Shown: positions 35,993 to 48,145 of the stretch, piece by piece
How positions within the stretch are numbered: the first letter of the stretch is position 1
Layout: the number at the start of each line of letters is the position of its first letter
Notes under the pieces: model-generated
What the model was told of the DNA's origin: nothing
Seen by the model: only the letters and a program-made list of their open reading frames with translations
The model's database searches: none
Assembly: GCA_034670405.1 (NCBI GenBank)
Contig: JAXDDX010000051.1
Coordinates: 835,501 to 899,500, forward strand
Source: Hoplostethus atlanticus
Lineage: Eukaryota > Chordata > Actinopteri > Trachichthyiformes > Trachichthyidae
Reading direction: 5' to 3'
DNA length: 64,000 nt
Made by a program: the position numbers and the translations under genes

Positions 35993-37936
35993 TCAACAAT
36001 TAATAAACGGAAAATACATTTCACACAGCATTAATGAGAATTTCAGACATTTGATGCGTTTGTATTGATTGCAAAATCAGTTCAAAGCGGAACAGAGACA
36101 ATTCTGTATCATATTTTTTTTCCCTACTTTGTCATACAGGTTACCTACTGAGAAGAGGATATCAAAATAACAAGACTGACTACAAATAGAAGACAGATGA
36201 GAGAGTCATACATGTAAGACACATTATAGCTGTATACATGAAAGTCATATATGAATAAAACAGCCTTAGAATCCCATGAATACTGAACAGTAGTCAATCT
36301 CACACATAAACTATTTCTTCCACTACAAGATCACACATTTACAGTCAGACATAAATTAAGTTTCTGGTTTGTTGTGGTGAAGAGAAATGAAACACAAGTG
36401 GCAGGGTGACACATGCATGCTGAGAGGGCTCCAAGGTCATGCGATTCAGTGGCTAATATCACAGGAAACCTGCGTGGGGCAATGCTCACTGTGGAATAAT
36501 TGAGTGGGTACAGCAGTGAAGTGTTTGGAGACAACTACAGCCTCCATGCCATTCTGAGGGAAACATGCTGATGGTGATGCTTTTTGACAGGAGGAAAAGT
36601 AGCACGCTGGAAATTCAACAGAGACAGAAAATAGGGGGGAAGCAGGATAGGGAAGAGAAGATGATATGACAGGGTTTTTTTCCCTTTTCGTCGGGTGTGT
36701 AAGGTTGAGGCAGAATTTGTTACCATCTAGAGAAAAAACTATTGACTTTCTGTCATAGGACTAGTACAAGGATAATTGTTAAATGAAGAGTAAAATTCGA
36801 GAGGTAGGAGCAGGGGCTGACACCTGACAAATTGGTGAGGAGAACTTAAGAAGATGGAAATCATGTTTCAATGAGTGTCAATGACCTTTTAAAGACACAA
36901 AGGGTCATACATTAAATACATTGTCATTTACATGCACGCCTATATTGCTGTTACTTCTTGTGTTTTAACTCCGCAAACACATTTGTTTGCAATGTCATCT
37001 TTTTCCCAGATAGATGTAAAATCAATACTGTAAAAGCACTGCTTTACTCTTTTTGAAAACATCCAACAAGAAAGCTAATCCGTAGGCCACAAAACTCCTC
37101 CATGCTGATCAGCTTTCATGATAAGCCTTTTCTTTTATTCAGCATCCCCTACATTTTCTCACCACTATCTTCCCTCCCTCCACTTCAAAACCAACCCAGT
37201 CAACCACATCTACACCAATCTCAGCTGGAGAAACAGAAAATACAGGGAAATGCCAAGAGAGGATAACTGCAAGTTGAAGGCAGAAACAGTGCAATACCAT
37301 GGAGCTGTACCCACTGCTATGTGGGAAGGCAATTTAATTGATCAAAATTTAAAACTGCCTTGCTCGTTTTGAAATGTAAAAAAAAAAAAAAGATGGACCA
37401 TTACATGAATTCAGCATGGAGAACATACTGTATTGATGGAGCCCAATTCATAATGATTGTTCAGAACAGAGGAGCTATTCTGAGCATTGCCGTCACTATT
37501 TAAGGGTATCTTTTTTAAACCAAGAGAGGGAGGAGAGAGAGTGAGAGATGAATGTATAGATGAAGACTAAAAGCTAAATGTGTCAGTTGAAATGAAAGCC
37601 TCCAGTTAGCTTGGTCCGTATATAAAGGTCAGAGGAATTAGAAGCAAGACAGAAAATGATGGGGTAATGACAGGGTGGGATAGCAGAAAAGTCATGACAG
37701 TGACATGAGGGGAAATTGATGCTCAGGGTAGTCAGAGACTTTGACTGTTGAAGGAAAAGGTAAAGCCGTAGCATCAAAAATTAGATAAACAAATGAATAA
37801 TGAAAAAAGCAAAACAGTTGGTATGGAAATGTCTTGCTTTTATCATCAGGCTGTTCAATTTTAGTGTACTGTTCTTTTGGTCTTTTCTGCATTATATCCA
37901 AAAACATGAAGATATGATGCTGCTGTGATGCTGCTA

Positions 37937-38047
37937 TTCTCCATTTATATGCTACCACGAGGTGAAATCATCCGTAAGTTTTATCACTACGCCGACAATA
38001 CTCAACTTTATGTGCTTCAATCAATCACTCCCAATTCCAAAACGTAG
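37937..38047 (+). mobile_element. LINE reverse-transcriptase fragment
   Basis: It encodes FSIYMLPRGEIIRKFYHYAD then NTQLYVLQSITPNSKT and a stop. This is the motif-C region of a CR1/L2-clade reverse transcriptase (normally YADDTQLY). The second catalytic aspartate reads as asparagine and the frame ends early, so the copy is dead. Confidence 0.75.
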
Positions 38048-38127
38048 AGGCATGCCTATGCGAAATCAAACACTGGACGTTGCTGGTTATGTTGGTCCAA
38101 TTATGTTGGTTATCGGACCAGCTAGAC

Positions 38128-38190
38128 ATACTGTACTGTGCAAAAGTCTTAGGCACCATAGATGTTTTTACATAAATTTGGTCTTAGATG
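38128..38190. mobile_element. DNA-element terminus (GTGCAAAAGTCTTAGGCACC)
   Basis: TACTGTGCAAAAGTCTTAGG followed by CACCATAGATG is the recurrent terminal sequence of a short mariner-like fish element. Only one end is seen. Confidence 0.4.
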
Positions 38191-38499
38191 TTAATTTTTT
38201 TGTTTTCTGCATTAGTGTTTTACATTACCGCTATTTATAGTACCATTTTTGATATTTAGAAAAAAAATTCAGATGTTGTCAAACCATATATACACTGCCA
38301 CACGCCCTTGGATCACAGGACGCTGGCTACCTATCTATCCCAGCAGTCAAAAAGAAAACCTTTTCTTACTGCTGCAATCAGAGAGACAAGCTCTATTGAA
38401 ACCAAGTTTATTTATTATTATTTGGAAAGTAAGGTTAGACCAGTTAGCTTGTACTAGCTCAGATTGCTGCCGATGGTCTTCATGCTGGTCATATCTGTC

Positions 38500-38830
38500 T
38501 GTGTGAGAGAGAGTATGTGAATGAGTCTGTCTGCGGTGTGTATGGGTGTGTCCCCTATCTGTTTCCAGGCTGTGGCTGGGCAAATGTTGGTGTCCTTGTG
38601 GTCCCCCATGATCAGGATGGTCCACCCAAGTGTTTATTCTGTATATTTTGCTTATGTTCCATTTTTCCTGCCCATCCTTGGCACCTATGGCATGCCTGAC
38701 CACCCTGGTTGGGGGATCCCTCTCTGAGTAGCCCCTCCCAAGGTTTCTTCCTAAAATGTTTCTTTCCTAAAAGTTTTTACTTGTCCTCTGCAAGAGTCCA
38801 AGTTTGGGGGGAGCCGTGTGCTGTCATTTG
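38500..38830 (+). repeat. LINE 3' region copy 1
   Basis: It runs through TGAGTCTGTCTGCGGTGTGT, ATGGGTGTGTC, and GGGGGATCCCTCTCTGAGTA followed by CCCAAGGTTTCTTCC, the usual 3' end of a fish CR1/L2-like LINE. A diverged second copy starts at 41006. Confidence 0.55.
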
Positions 38831-38857
38831 TTTCCATAATGTGGGCAATGTCAGTAT

Positions 38858-39692
38858 TACAGGGGATGGACAAAATACCTGAAACACCTAGCAATATATG
38901 AATTTCAAGTCCTGATGAGGAATATGACCACCCTTTGCCTTCTAAACAGCCACCTTCCTCTTTGGAATGCTGTCATACAAGTCCTGAATTGTGTGTAAAA
39001 GAAATGTACTTTGGCAACTGTGTTCCTTCTCCAAAAGAACAGTGTTGGCACCACAGGGTCTACCTGGTTCTGTAAAATGGCTTCATATTACTTGCCCGTT
39101 ATATGGCCATGCAAGAGAATCATCGGATCATCGGAACAGACAAAGTTGGTAAAACACATCCATTGACTTTCTCCAAACATGAACCCACCCGGATGTAGAA
39201 AATAGTGTGTGTGGGAAGGCAAGGTCCAGGGACCACCACAAAGCCAAACACAGGGAGGGAGAAGACATCAGGGAGACAACAACCCACAGCTGCTTCCACT
39301 CTAAAACCCCTTGATGCTATCTAGCACTTGACATGCAGATTTATAACTGGTGACAATTATTATTACTCATCATTTTGTCTTATATGTATTCAGGTACTGT
39401 GGCCGAAAAACTCCAGTGATCTCGAGTGCTTTTTGATTCATTAAATATCTTACCATGATTGAATATAATTGATTTTGATAAAGATTTTGTATATTTCTTA
39501 TATTTATTTTATTGGTGTATTTTGCTATACTATTATTTATTTTTCTATTTTTCTCTTTTTGCTATGTAACTCGGCTCCACTGAAAATGAATTGGGCTTCT
39601 GTGTGAATGCTCACCCTGGATTATGGCACAGAGGATTATAACATCAATAAAATAAACACGGTGATTCCGTTATTTTGTCCAAACCCTGTGTA
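38858..39692. mobile_element. Tc1-like transposon relic
   Basis: The left end ACAGGGGATGGACAAAATAC and the right end TATTTTGTCCAAACCCTGT are inverted and bounded by TA (38858-38859 and 39691-39692). The left third keeps Tc1-type sequence. The rest is replaced by other material, including a 59-base word repeated exactly at 43214. No transposase frame survives. Confidence 0.75.
39588..39646. repeat. 59-bp exact repeat, copy 1
   Basis: Starts GAATTGGGCTTCTGTGTGAA and ends GATTATAACATCA. An identical copy lies 3.6 kb away at 43214-43272, in both cases leading into a CCTGTGTATT end of a Tc1-like element. Confidence 0.85.
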
Positions 39693-41005
39693 TTCAGGTA
39701 ATGACATTGTTAATTATTCTGTACAATTAAATTATACATCACTCAAATTCACTGGACTGCAAGTAAAAATCTCACATGTCCTATGACTGAGAGGCCCATT
39801 TAAATGTGTTTTTGAGACTCAAATGAAGGACGCTCCATTTGAATCTTTTTGTACTACTGCCTCTAATGCTTTTTAGATTTGCGTAGGATTCAATTATCAA
39901 AGCAATATCGGATTTAGTGTCATATCACATTACAACTGAAATCTTGATTGGATTAGCAGAAGAGAGGCCTACAGTATGAGCTCAAGATAAGTATTAGAAA
40001 TATAATTTCTCAATTCAATGCACACACTTTCTTATGGCTCATCACGAAGTAGCATACAAAAGTAATCCTCCCTCTGTGCTCACTGTCCTCCTGAATCTGA
40101 CAAATTAAATGACTCTTTCTTCCCAGCGCGCCTTTTGAACTTGTCATCCAAATGTCCAATTGTGATCAGAGACAGGAAGCACATATTTCTCCCTGGCTAG
40201 CAGCAAGTGTTCTTCTCTTCATGCTTCCTGCACACTCATTAATTCATAAATCACGGTAGGGTACGGTTGGAGGGTGGGCAGTAAAGGTAAGGCTGCTGGC
40301 TGGTGGGAGAAGGGCCCCCCCACGCCTGCAATGTTCACGTCCTCTCCTCCTGAGAGTCTGGCAGATAACAGTACAGCAGGAAGCCCCCATACTAATCAGT
40401 GGCCGAGGGCACCAGCAGCAGTTCCTGGGGGTGAGTGATAGCCATCGGCTTCCCGGGGATCAAGGCATGACGGACATGAGTAAGTGCCGCTGGCCCCTGA
40501 AGCATGCTAGGTTAAACCTGATGGGTGGACTTGACTCGAGTGCTGCTGAAGAGTTACGATCATACAGAAGAGAGTAGAGGGGCATGGGAGAGATTGTGTG
40601 GCATAGTCCAGGGGCCAGCCGATTTTCAATCCCACATAAGGTCAGACCTTATTGCTAGGTAAGATTGAGGGTCACAGCCCTTAAGGCTGTTGGGTCTCAA
40701 TCCCCTACCTCAATTATATCATGATCTACTACAGGGGCAAGAGAATGTATGTGAATCCCAAGCTATAATATGTTATTGGATATAATATTTTATTTTTTAG
40801 GCAGTTTTGAATAACAAAATATGAAGTATAAGAAGTCCAACCATACAAGATGATGTGACATTATGAATGATATAAAAAGTTACTTCCTTTTAATTCAAGT
40901 TTGGATGCACTCTGGGCCAAAAGATAACACGCAACAAATAAAAGTGTTTTATCTGTAATTATTTTGTAGCACATGGGGTTGTGGCTCTTTTTTGGTTTTG
41001 TTTAA

Positions 41006-41260
41006 ATGCTTTGGTCCCAGTTTTTTGTTCATTCATGTTGGTGTGTGTCGTTTTGTATGATTGGGAGTAAGAGAATGAGTTTATCTGCTGTGTATGGGTG
41101 TGTCTCCTTTGTCTTTTTATTTCAGGTTGTGGCTGCAGCTGGGCAGTATCGGCATCCTGGGTGGTCCCCGACTCTTCCTCCCTCCTCGCTTTGTGGCACC
41201 TCCGAGGAAAAAACGGGAGTCACAAATCCAATCTGAGGGCAGATTCATGGCACAGATCAC
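41006..41260 (+). repeat. LINE 3' region copy 2
   Basis: Shares GAGAATGAGTTTATCTGCTG, TGTATGGGTGTGTC and a CAGGTTGTGGCTG-type word with the copy at 38500, in the same order. No coding frame was found. Confidence 0.5.
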
Positions 41261-41659
41261 ACCATAGACAGTTCGGAGGCTTGCGTGTGGCTACATCTTT
41301 TAGGGCACTCCCCGGTACAAAACAAACCCGATGCCTATGATCAGAGGGATTATAACTGGCTTTTGATAATTGTAAACGAGGTAAACGAGAAAAACCTGTT
41401 ACCCCTTCACACATCTACAAAACACACAAACCTTTTCTTTTGTGTTTGCTTGGTTCCTCCTGTCCGGTCTATGGCCAGCCCCCCAGTGGTTGAGTCAGCT
41501 AGCCGTGAACATCAGGACTGCTCTCTCCCTGACAACCTTCCGGTGCGCCCCACCAAATCCATCTGTTCAGACCACTGGTGCTGGGCATTCCCCACAATGG
41601 CTTCACCTTCACACAGCCAGGGAACCGGTGGACCCACACACCTTTGGCTGGCTAAAATA

Positions 41660-41692
<33 letters not shown>

Positions 41693-42330
41693 CTCAACAC
41701 CTTCTGTTAGTGCACCTTACTATGACTACAGTTGATACTGTAGTGTGCACATAAGACGGTTCATATTCATGATGCATATTCATGGTGTTTTCCCCCTAAG
41801 GTCTTAGACTGCCATGTGTGAATTTATATACATATATATGTGATACAGCTTGTGTGAAACAGCTGAGCATAAAGAAAGCCAAGACGTTCTAGACAAAAAC
41901 AAGCAGGCCTTTCGTCACCACTGTTCCATGCTCCATCAACAGCAAACGAAAGCGACACAGCTACATCATTCCCTTAGTAAATTCACAAATGCAGGGTACA
42001 GAACATACCCATGCAGTGGCCTTTTCAAATTGAAAACACTGTACTATTCAGAGTCATTGTTACACATGCGTAGACAATACGGCCTAGGTTACAGTTTACA
42101 TTTAAATTGAGCAAAACCACACTGAAAATCCTCTGAAAAATGTCCAGCTTAAAGGAAGCCAATCTTAAATGTAGAAATGCATGTGCATAGGGCTACTTAG
42201 GCCGAGTACATTTCTAGCTGTGGTGCCTGCAATTTTGCCTGCTGCGTCAGCTTATGTGGCCCTTGACAGTATATGAGATACTGTACCCTATATCAAAAGG
42301 TAGAGAAGTTAGAGAGGCTAGTTAACTTGT

Positions 42331-43060
42331 ATGTTAGGAGTCCCACACTGTCTTAGTAATGTAGCTCTGTATGGGAAAGCGATCTTAGAACTACCCATAT
42401 CTAGCCTAACAGAGGAATTTAAAAGTGCAAAGGTAAGATTAGAGATGACACTGACGGAGTCAAAAGATCTAACAGTTAGTAGCACAGCGCCTACGGTGTC
42501 AGCAGGGCTAAAATGGAATCCAAAAGAAGCAGGCAGTTAGTGCTCAGACATAGGGATATCGTAAGTGCAGGTGCAACTAGGCTGAGGAAGATTAGGGCTA
42601 GGCTCAGGGCAACCCTTATGGAGTAAGGCAACTCCATCAGGGAAAAGAGAAATGGTTGTGGACCAAATTAAGCAGCAGGAAGCAAGGTGTGCTAAAGGCT
42701 GTCTCTCAGGCGAAACAAGGTCGGTGGATGAATTGGGAAAGTGTAGAGAGGAAGAAACTTGGCTGAAGGGAGCTGTGTGGTATGGAGGAAAACTGACCTA
42801 GATTCATTACAGGTGCAACCTATGATGTACCACCATCTCCCAAAAATGTCAGTCAATAGGCAGGGGAGGACCCTTCCTGTCTCTTATGTTCAGACATAGC
42901 TACTCATGGACATACTTTCTTAGGATACAAAATCGGTCTGTCCCAGGGACGATACACCTGGCGACATAACCAAGTGCAGAGGTCTAGCAGCAGGTCTCAA
43001 TAGCAGCAGCTATTGAGAGCAAGCGGGTAGAAATCAACTCATCAGCTGACAGGAAGGAGG
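42331..43060 (+). mobile_element. decayed LINE ORF, C-terminal region
   Basis: The frame at 42331-42540 reads LPISSLTEEFKSAKVRL, like the LPVSSLVEEFKVAKTRL block of a fish LINE polyprotein. Further on, DPSCLLCSDIATHGHTFLGY and KIGLSQGRYTWRHNQV follow, matching its C-terminal zinc motif (CPLC...H) and the LSQGRYRWRHDQVL end. Several stops lie between, so the element is dead. The clade is not certain. Confidence 0.65.
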
Positions 43061-43213
43061 TTAGTACAATTGGGAGAAAAGACTACGAGGAAAGAGTCGC
43101 TGGGCAGCCATGTTGTAGGCCATATGTTGGCTTGTTGTTGGTAGATTTATGACGGCGTAGCCTGATGACCACATAGCCATTTGTGGGTTAGTGCTTCATT
43201 CTTTCTGACATCT

Positions 43214-43272
43214 GAATTGGGCTTCTGTGTGAATGCTCACCCTGGATTATGGCACAGAGGATTATAACATCA
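43214..43272. repeat. 59-bp exact repeat, copy 2
   Basis: Identical to 39588-39646 and followed by AATCCTGTGTATT, a shortened version of the Tc1-like end that follows the first copy. It is probably a fragment of a sister element. Confidence 0.85.
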
Positions 43273-44233
43273 AATCCTGTGTATTGATAAATGCTAGATG
43301 AATTTATTTGAGCTGAATTAGGTAAACTAGGTTCTGGCAATGCACAGTAAAAGAGTGCATAAAAAAGTGAGATCATTTTCAAGACATAATGAGGGCCAGA
43401 CTGAACGGCCTTTAGAAATAGATTAGAAGGCACACCAATTTATGTGATCACTTGAGAATAGGGCTGCAATTAACCACTATTTTGTTATTTATTGATATGC
43501 CCTAACAAAGAAACACAAGAGATAGGGAGGTTTTCCCATGTGTGTTTTTTTGGGGGGGGGGTCTAACAAAAGATTGTTTGTTAGACAGACAGACAGATAG
43601 ATAGATACACAGATAAGGTAAGTGGGCCAAATGAACAAGCACAGAGCCCAGCAGAGATACACATTACAATTACATTACATTACAATTACCAATACACATG
43701 CAGAAGGAGGAGAAAGGGGTGGGATGGGCTGTGCAGGGGTCAGGCCAGGGTACACGGGGACTGTCATTAAATAACTACAAGCTCTGGTCAAAAAGCTGTG
43801 AGAAAATGTGACAAGGTTAATTTGCCTGTCAGAGGAGGACACTGTAAGAGAAAAAGTGGGAGATGAGCCTCAGCCTTCTTTTCAAACTATCAAAGAAAAG
43901 GATATAAAAAGATGATGAAACAAAGAAGGGAATTGAAAAAAATCAAAACCCTTCCTGTGATGTGTCATTTTGTGACATGAAAGCCTCACAGTCATACTTT
44001 TCCCGTTTTCCAGTAACTGTTGGTGCGGCACATTGATATTGGCAGCCCACATCGGGCTTGGCAGGCGGAATTGGACTTGAACAGCATTTTAATGGGTATC
44101 AAATGGAACAAGCTCAAACAAACATTAGGTTCTGAGTTAATGAGTTTGGTTGCACGTTACAAATGACCTGCACAAGGCTGTCCCACTCCTCTCTTTATAG
44201 CGCTTCTCTGGCGTATACCACAAGTTCACCTTG

Positions 44234-44404
44234 TCAGTGAGTCAATGAGTGATCGATTGACTGACTAACTGATGTGCTGACTGACCAACTGACCAACTCA
44301 TTGACTTCCTAACTGACTGATCAACTGAATGTGTGACTGACTAACTGGCACACGGGCAGGTGTACAGTGACCGATAGAGTAACTGGTTGATTGACTAACA
44401 AGCC
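44234..44404. repeat. degenerate (CTGA)n minisatellite
   Basis: Irregular runs of GACTGACTAACTGA and GACCAACT words. Simple-sequence origin; no coding meaning. Confidence 0.7.
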
Positions 44405-44478
44405 GAACATCAGTTGTGGATAGCAGCACACCCTACATGAACCTCAATTATTTTTTTTGCTGTAGGTACCTGTCGTAC

Positions 44479-44584
44479 CTGACAGATTCAAACATGTGAT
44501 GCTGCTGCTTGAGCTTGCGCTCTGCCTCAGTGACCTCCTTCTTGCACTCGAAGATCTCTGTTTCTCATCCATGTGTTGCTGCAC
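44479..44584 (-). pseudogene. cfap58: cfap58 relic exon, ETQIFDYRKK...LYEAVR segment
   Basis: It opens as VQQHMDE, then after loss of one base in an A run continues TEIFECKKEVTEAERK and LKQQHHMFESVR. CFAP58 has NMEDIKVRETQIFDYRKKIA and LKQQQNLYEAVR here. The acceptor (catccacag) and donor (GTCAG before GTACGA) are present. The exons just before it in the protein were not found in the 6 kb to its right. Confidence 0.87.
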
Positions 44585-47121
44585 CTGTGGATGGGGGGGG
44601 TGGGAGTTGGGGGGAAGGGGGGTGAGAGCGAGGGGATCTTAGTTTGGCGCCTCATTAGAGGCAGGGGAAGGCTTACATAACCAAGGGGATGATAGCTGTT
44701 TTAGACACTGCCTGTCTGATGCTAACAAGCATTTGAAATTCAGATTTCTCTGCTTCTCGTCTCTACTGAAAGCCTGGCATTTTGACAAAGCTGGAGGGGG
44801 AAATGCAGTGTACAATTGAACAGAGAGGACAACTGTGTTACACAAATATAAACCTTTCAGCTCTCATTGCCGTTGGATGGCTAGAGATATGCGTTAAAGG
44901 CTCTGTTAACAGCATAGGCCAATTTCAATTTCTATGAGATCGATACAGCTTTCACATATCCTCCCTTTTTTTTTCCACCTCCTCTCTTTTCAAAGAAGCC
45001 ACAAAAGCAAGATAAGAAATGTCAAATTACATCCCCAAATCCTTTCCAAATCAAATTAGATTTCTGGGTTGTATTATACTGCTCCCAGTGCATGGGTCTG
45101 CTAATCCAATCATGGAGTGCCAGGGCTCAGTTCACCCCAGTCCCTGGTAACATGCACAGAATGAAATAATTGTATTCACGAGGGATTTATGAATGAAGCA
45201 ATCGTAGTAAGTAACATGCCTTACGCAACAATAGCCTGAGAAGGGGCTGATTGATTGAGATCGAACCTACAATGCAATTACTCGTGACTAAGCTGTGCAT
45301 TTAAGTTAAGGCCACTTCTCTAAAAGTGACTACCGCCGTGCATGCTATAGGTGAGATTAAAAAAAAGTCAATGTCAAAGTCAATTTTCTAGGGCTCAGCT
45401 CAAGCACGCACTATCTACTGCCAAATTGAATAATGGCATATCATCTCATTCAAAGGAGATCGATCTTCTTTATTAAATAGTTGTTATTGTTTAGCAGGAG
45501 AAAAGGGTTGAACAGCCGTTTGCTATCACTTCACAGGTGACTGCTTCAAGCTTTAAAGAAATAAGAATGAATGCTGCTGGAATGTGTCTGATTAGAACGG
45601 AAACACAGGATTAAAATGAATGACTGCACAGCAACGCTCAAGTAATATTTTATTGTTTTAACCATGTTGACTTCCAGAGCTTGACATTGATTTATTGAGC
45701 CCTCTTTTGTGCACCGGCAGCAGATTTCTAAGCAAAAAGGAAATATTCATGAACGTTAAAGTGTTTCAGTGATTCAAGGCGCTCGTCAGAGGTAAAGACA
45801 CATTCGCAAAACCATTACTGGGAGGCTGGCTCCAAAATCTTGCGCGACACTTCATGACAGCATTCATTGTGGCAGCTTGTGGTTGTGGGAGATGTTACTA
45901 TTCACCACCCCTCAGTAAGCCATTGCTTTAATGGCCAACATGGGAATTTTGTCAGTCGGTTTAAAAGTTCATATTGAAATGTAGCATCGGAATTTTTACT
46001 TGAGACAAAAGTGACAGCTTAAAACCAACCACACGTTTGCACTGTAATGCATAATGACACAGGCACAGACAGCTGAATATGGAGAAACGGCGACAGAGAG
46101 CGAGCAAAAATCAAAGTGAAAGTTTGGCAGGAAGCTGAATAGAACATCAACATTTGATAGCAATCCTGGTGAACTTGTGCAAAAACTACAGGACTGAAAT
46201 GAAATTCTTTACAAAGGAGATGGAGAGGCTGGGATGTGTGCTGTATAAGGCCTGACTGAATTAAACTGGGTTAAAAATAGGCACACTTTGAGCTTCTTTT
46301 TTTTTTTTTTTACTTGAAAGGTACAAGGAATAGCACTAGCATAGCTTTTGAAACAGTAACTGGTGGTGTTTTTCCTTACCTGTGGCTTTTGCTATTGTGC
46401 TACAATAAAGTGCAGCACAATGGCACTGGAGAAAACTAGATAATAAGGTGCAGTATAACACTCGTCCTAATATACTCATTAATCAGTGTACTACTTTACA
46501 CAGCCAATTAGAGACTGCAGAACAGACCTGCGTCATGAGAGATTAATGTTCATGGCTTAGGGTGGTAATGCTGCCTGCTACTACAGTGCACTGCTATGGC
46601 ACAGTACAAAGTCTTTCTCCGGGCTATTGTTTTGATGAGAGCCTTTTAGAAAGTGCTTGCCAGTCTTTGAGCAGGTGATTGCGGAACACCGAGACACACA
46701 ATACATGATGTCTTCCAATGGGTGGAAGGAAAATTACTTGACATGGATGCATATAGCTAGTGTACCCTGCAATCTTCCTCTGTTATTACCACCCCAGATT
46801 GCTGGTATTCCTTACTCTCAATATAATCATTGTCCATCATTTGGATCTATTTGATAGAAAGGGATGTTGAAATAGTGAGATGAATGTGGCAAGCTGAGGA
46901 TAACCGTCTGTGTTGGGACTCATAATCTAGACAAAGTGGCAGTATATAGCTAGGTGTCATACATGATAAACTGCTGTATTTAAATGGGGTTGCCTCCTCC
47001 TTCATTCTTTCTGCCTCATCAACAACACGTGAAAATGCTGTATGTTGAATGTCCTACATCTTACAATTTGTGGAGCATGTCATTAGACCATATGCCGCGG
47101 AGCAGCTTGAATTCATCTCTG

Positions 47122-47126
47122 TGTGT

Positions 47127-47174
<48 letters not shown>
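47122..47174. repeat. (GT)n microsatellite
   Basis: About 25 GT units with one GGG interruption. Confidence 0.95.
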
Positions 47175-47175
<1 letters not shown>

Positions 47176-47689
47176 AAAAACAATGAACAGAAAGTTAATA
47201 ATACTCATAAACCATTCCTAAGTCTTATTCCACACAGACATTGGTGTTCCATATATACAGGCCAAGGTTGATATTCCCACCCTGGGATTAATGTAAGAAA
47301 TTCCATGATTTCCATAGACACAGGAGTATAACTGCTAATATCATCTTATTAAATAAAAATTAATGTGAATAACGAGTAAATACACATTCTGACAAACATT
47401 TAAATTCCCTGATATTCAGTTAAAAGTTCCTTTTAACCAAATTGCATGATGACTTTTTCTGTCTACAATACAACTCTTAAAATTCTACTCACACAACCCA
47501 AGGAAACCCAATGGTCTGAAATAGCTAATTTCTCAGGCTTTTCCAGGATTAGGTAATCACAGGGAAGTATTTGAAAGAGAATTCAACATACTCTTTTGTG
47601 ATTGATTGACAAACAGGCATACATACATGCAAAGTCAGGGAGACACACACACATGTTTGAGAAGAAACCCCAAATGTCACACAAGGACA

Positions 47690-48145
47690 AATTCTGATTC
47701 ATCAACCGGTGAGTTTGTTTGAATTAATACAGAAATGGAGCTTTAGCGTAAGTTCAATCAGGAAGGGTAATTCTGTCAGCTGGAGCCAAACACGCCACCA
47801 GCTCCGCATCGCTCTCCAGAAACCAATCACTAACCATTTCCCTCTATTTGTACCCCCTCAGCTGCTTCCGTGTTTCTGTCATTTCAGCTGCCTAAACCGC
47901 ACCAGTCTGACGCACCACCTCCTCCCCCCGCCACCAGCAGCATCACGGCTCCATCAGATATCCAGAAGGGTCAGATCTTCAGCCCGGGGGGGGTGGGGGG
48001 GGGGTTCTCCTGTCTCCTACCTGCCCCCAGGGAGCTTCACCCTATCGCTGGATACCTCTTGGAGTCTACGCCAAACCTATGCACACGCACGTTCTCTCAT
48101 GTTGTTAATAAATTCCTTTACTCGTAATCCTAGCCTCTTGTGATT
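47690..48145 (+). repeat. unclassified interspersed repeat, copy 1
   Basis: Shares with 50035-50415 an opening (GAGCTTTAGCGTAAGTTCAA here, GAGCTTAGTGTAAATTCAAT there), a CACCA/CCGCC-rich middle, a TTAATAAATTCC-like polyadenylation stretch and an ATCCTAGCCTC / ATCTAGCCTC close. It may be the terminal repeat of an LTR- or DIRS-type element; no coding region was found. A fossil either way. Confidence 0.5.

Larger units (their letters stand above)
34212..44478. other. former cfap58 intron(s), transposon-rich, exons missing
   Basis: The protein segment between EAVR and ELQKLRQQ should be encoded here but was not found. The interval is the most repeat-laden of the window: a hAT-like MITE, SINE, LINE reverse-transcriptase scrap, LINE tails, a Tc1-like element and a LINE C-terminal region. 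Loss of the exons by deletion around insertions is an inference. Confidence 0.5.

Noticed and set aside
40300-40500. GC-richer block considered as a host exon
   Set aside because: The acceptor-like site leads into a frame that stops within a dozen codons and matches no cfap58 segment.
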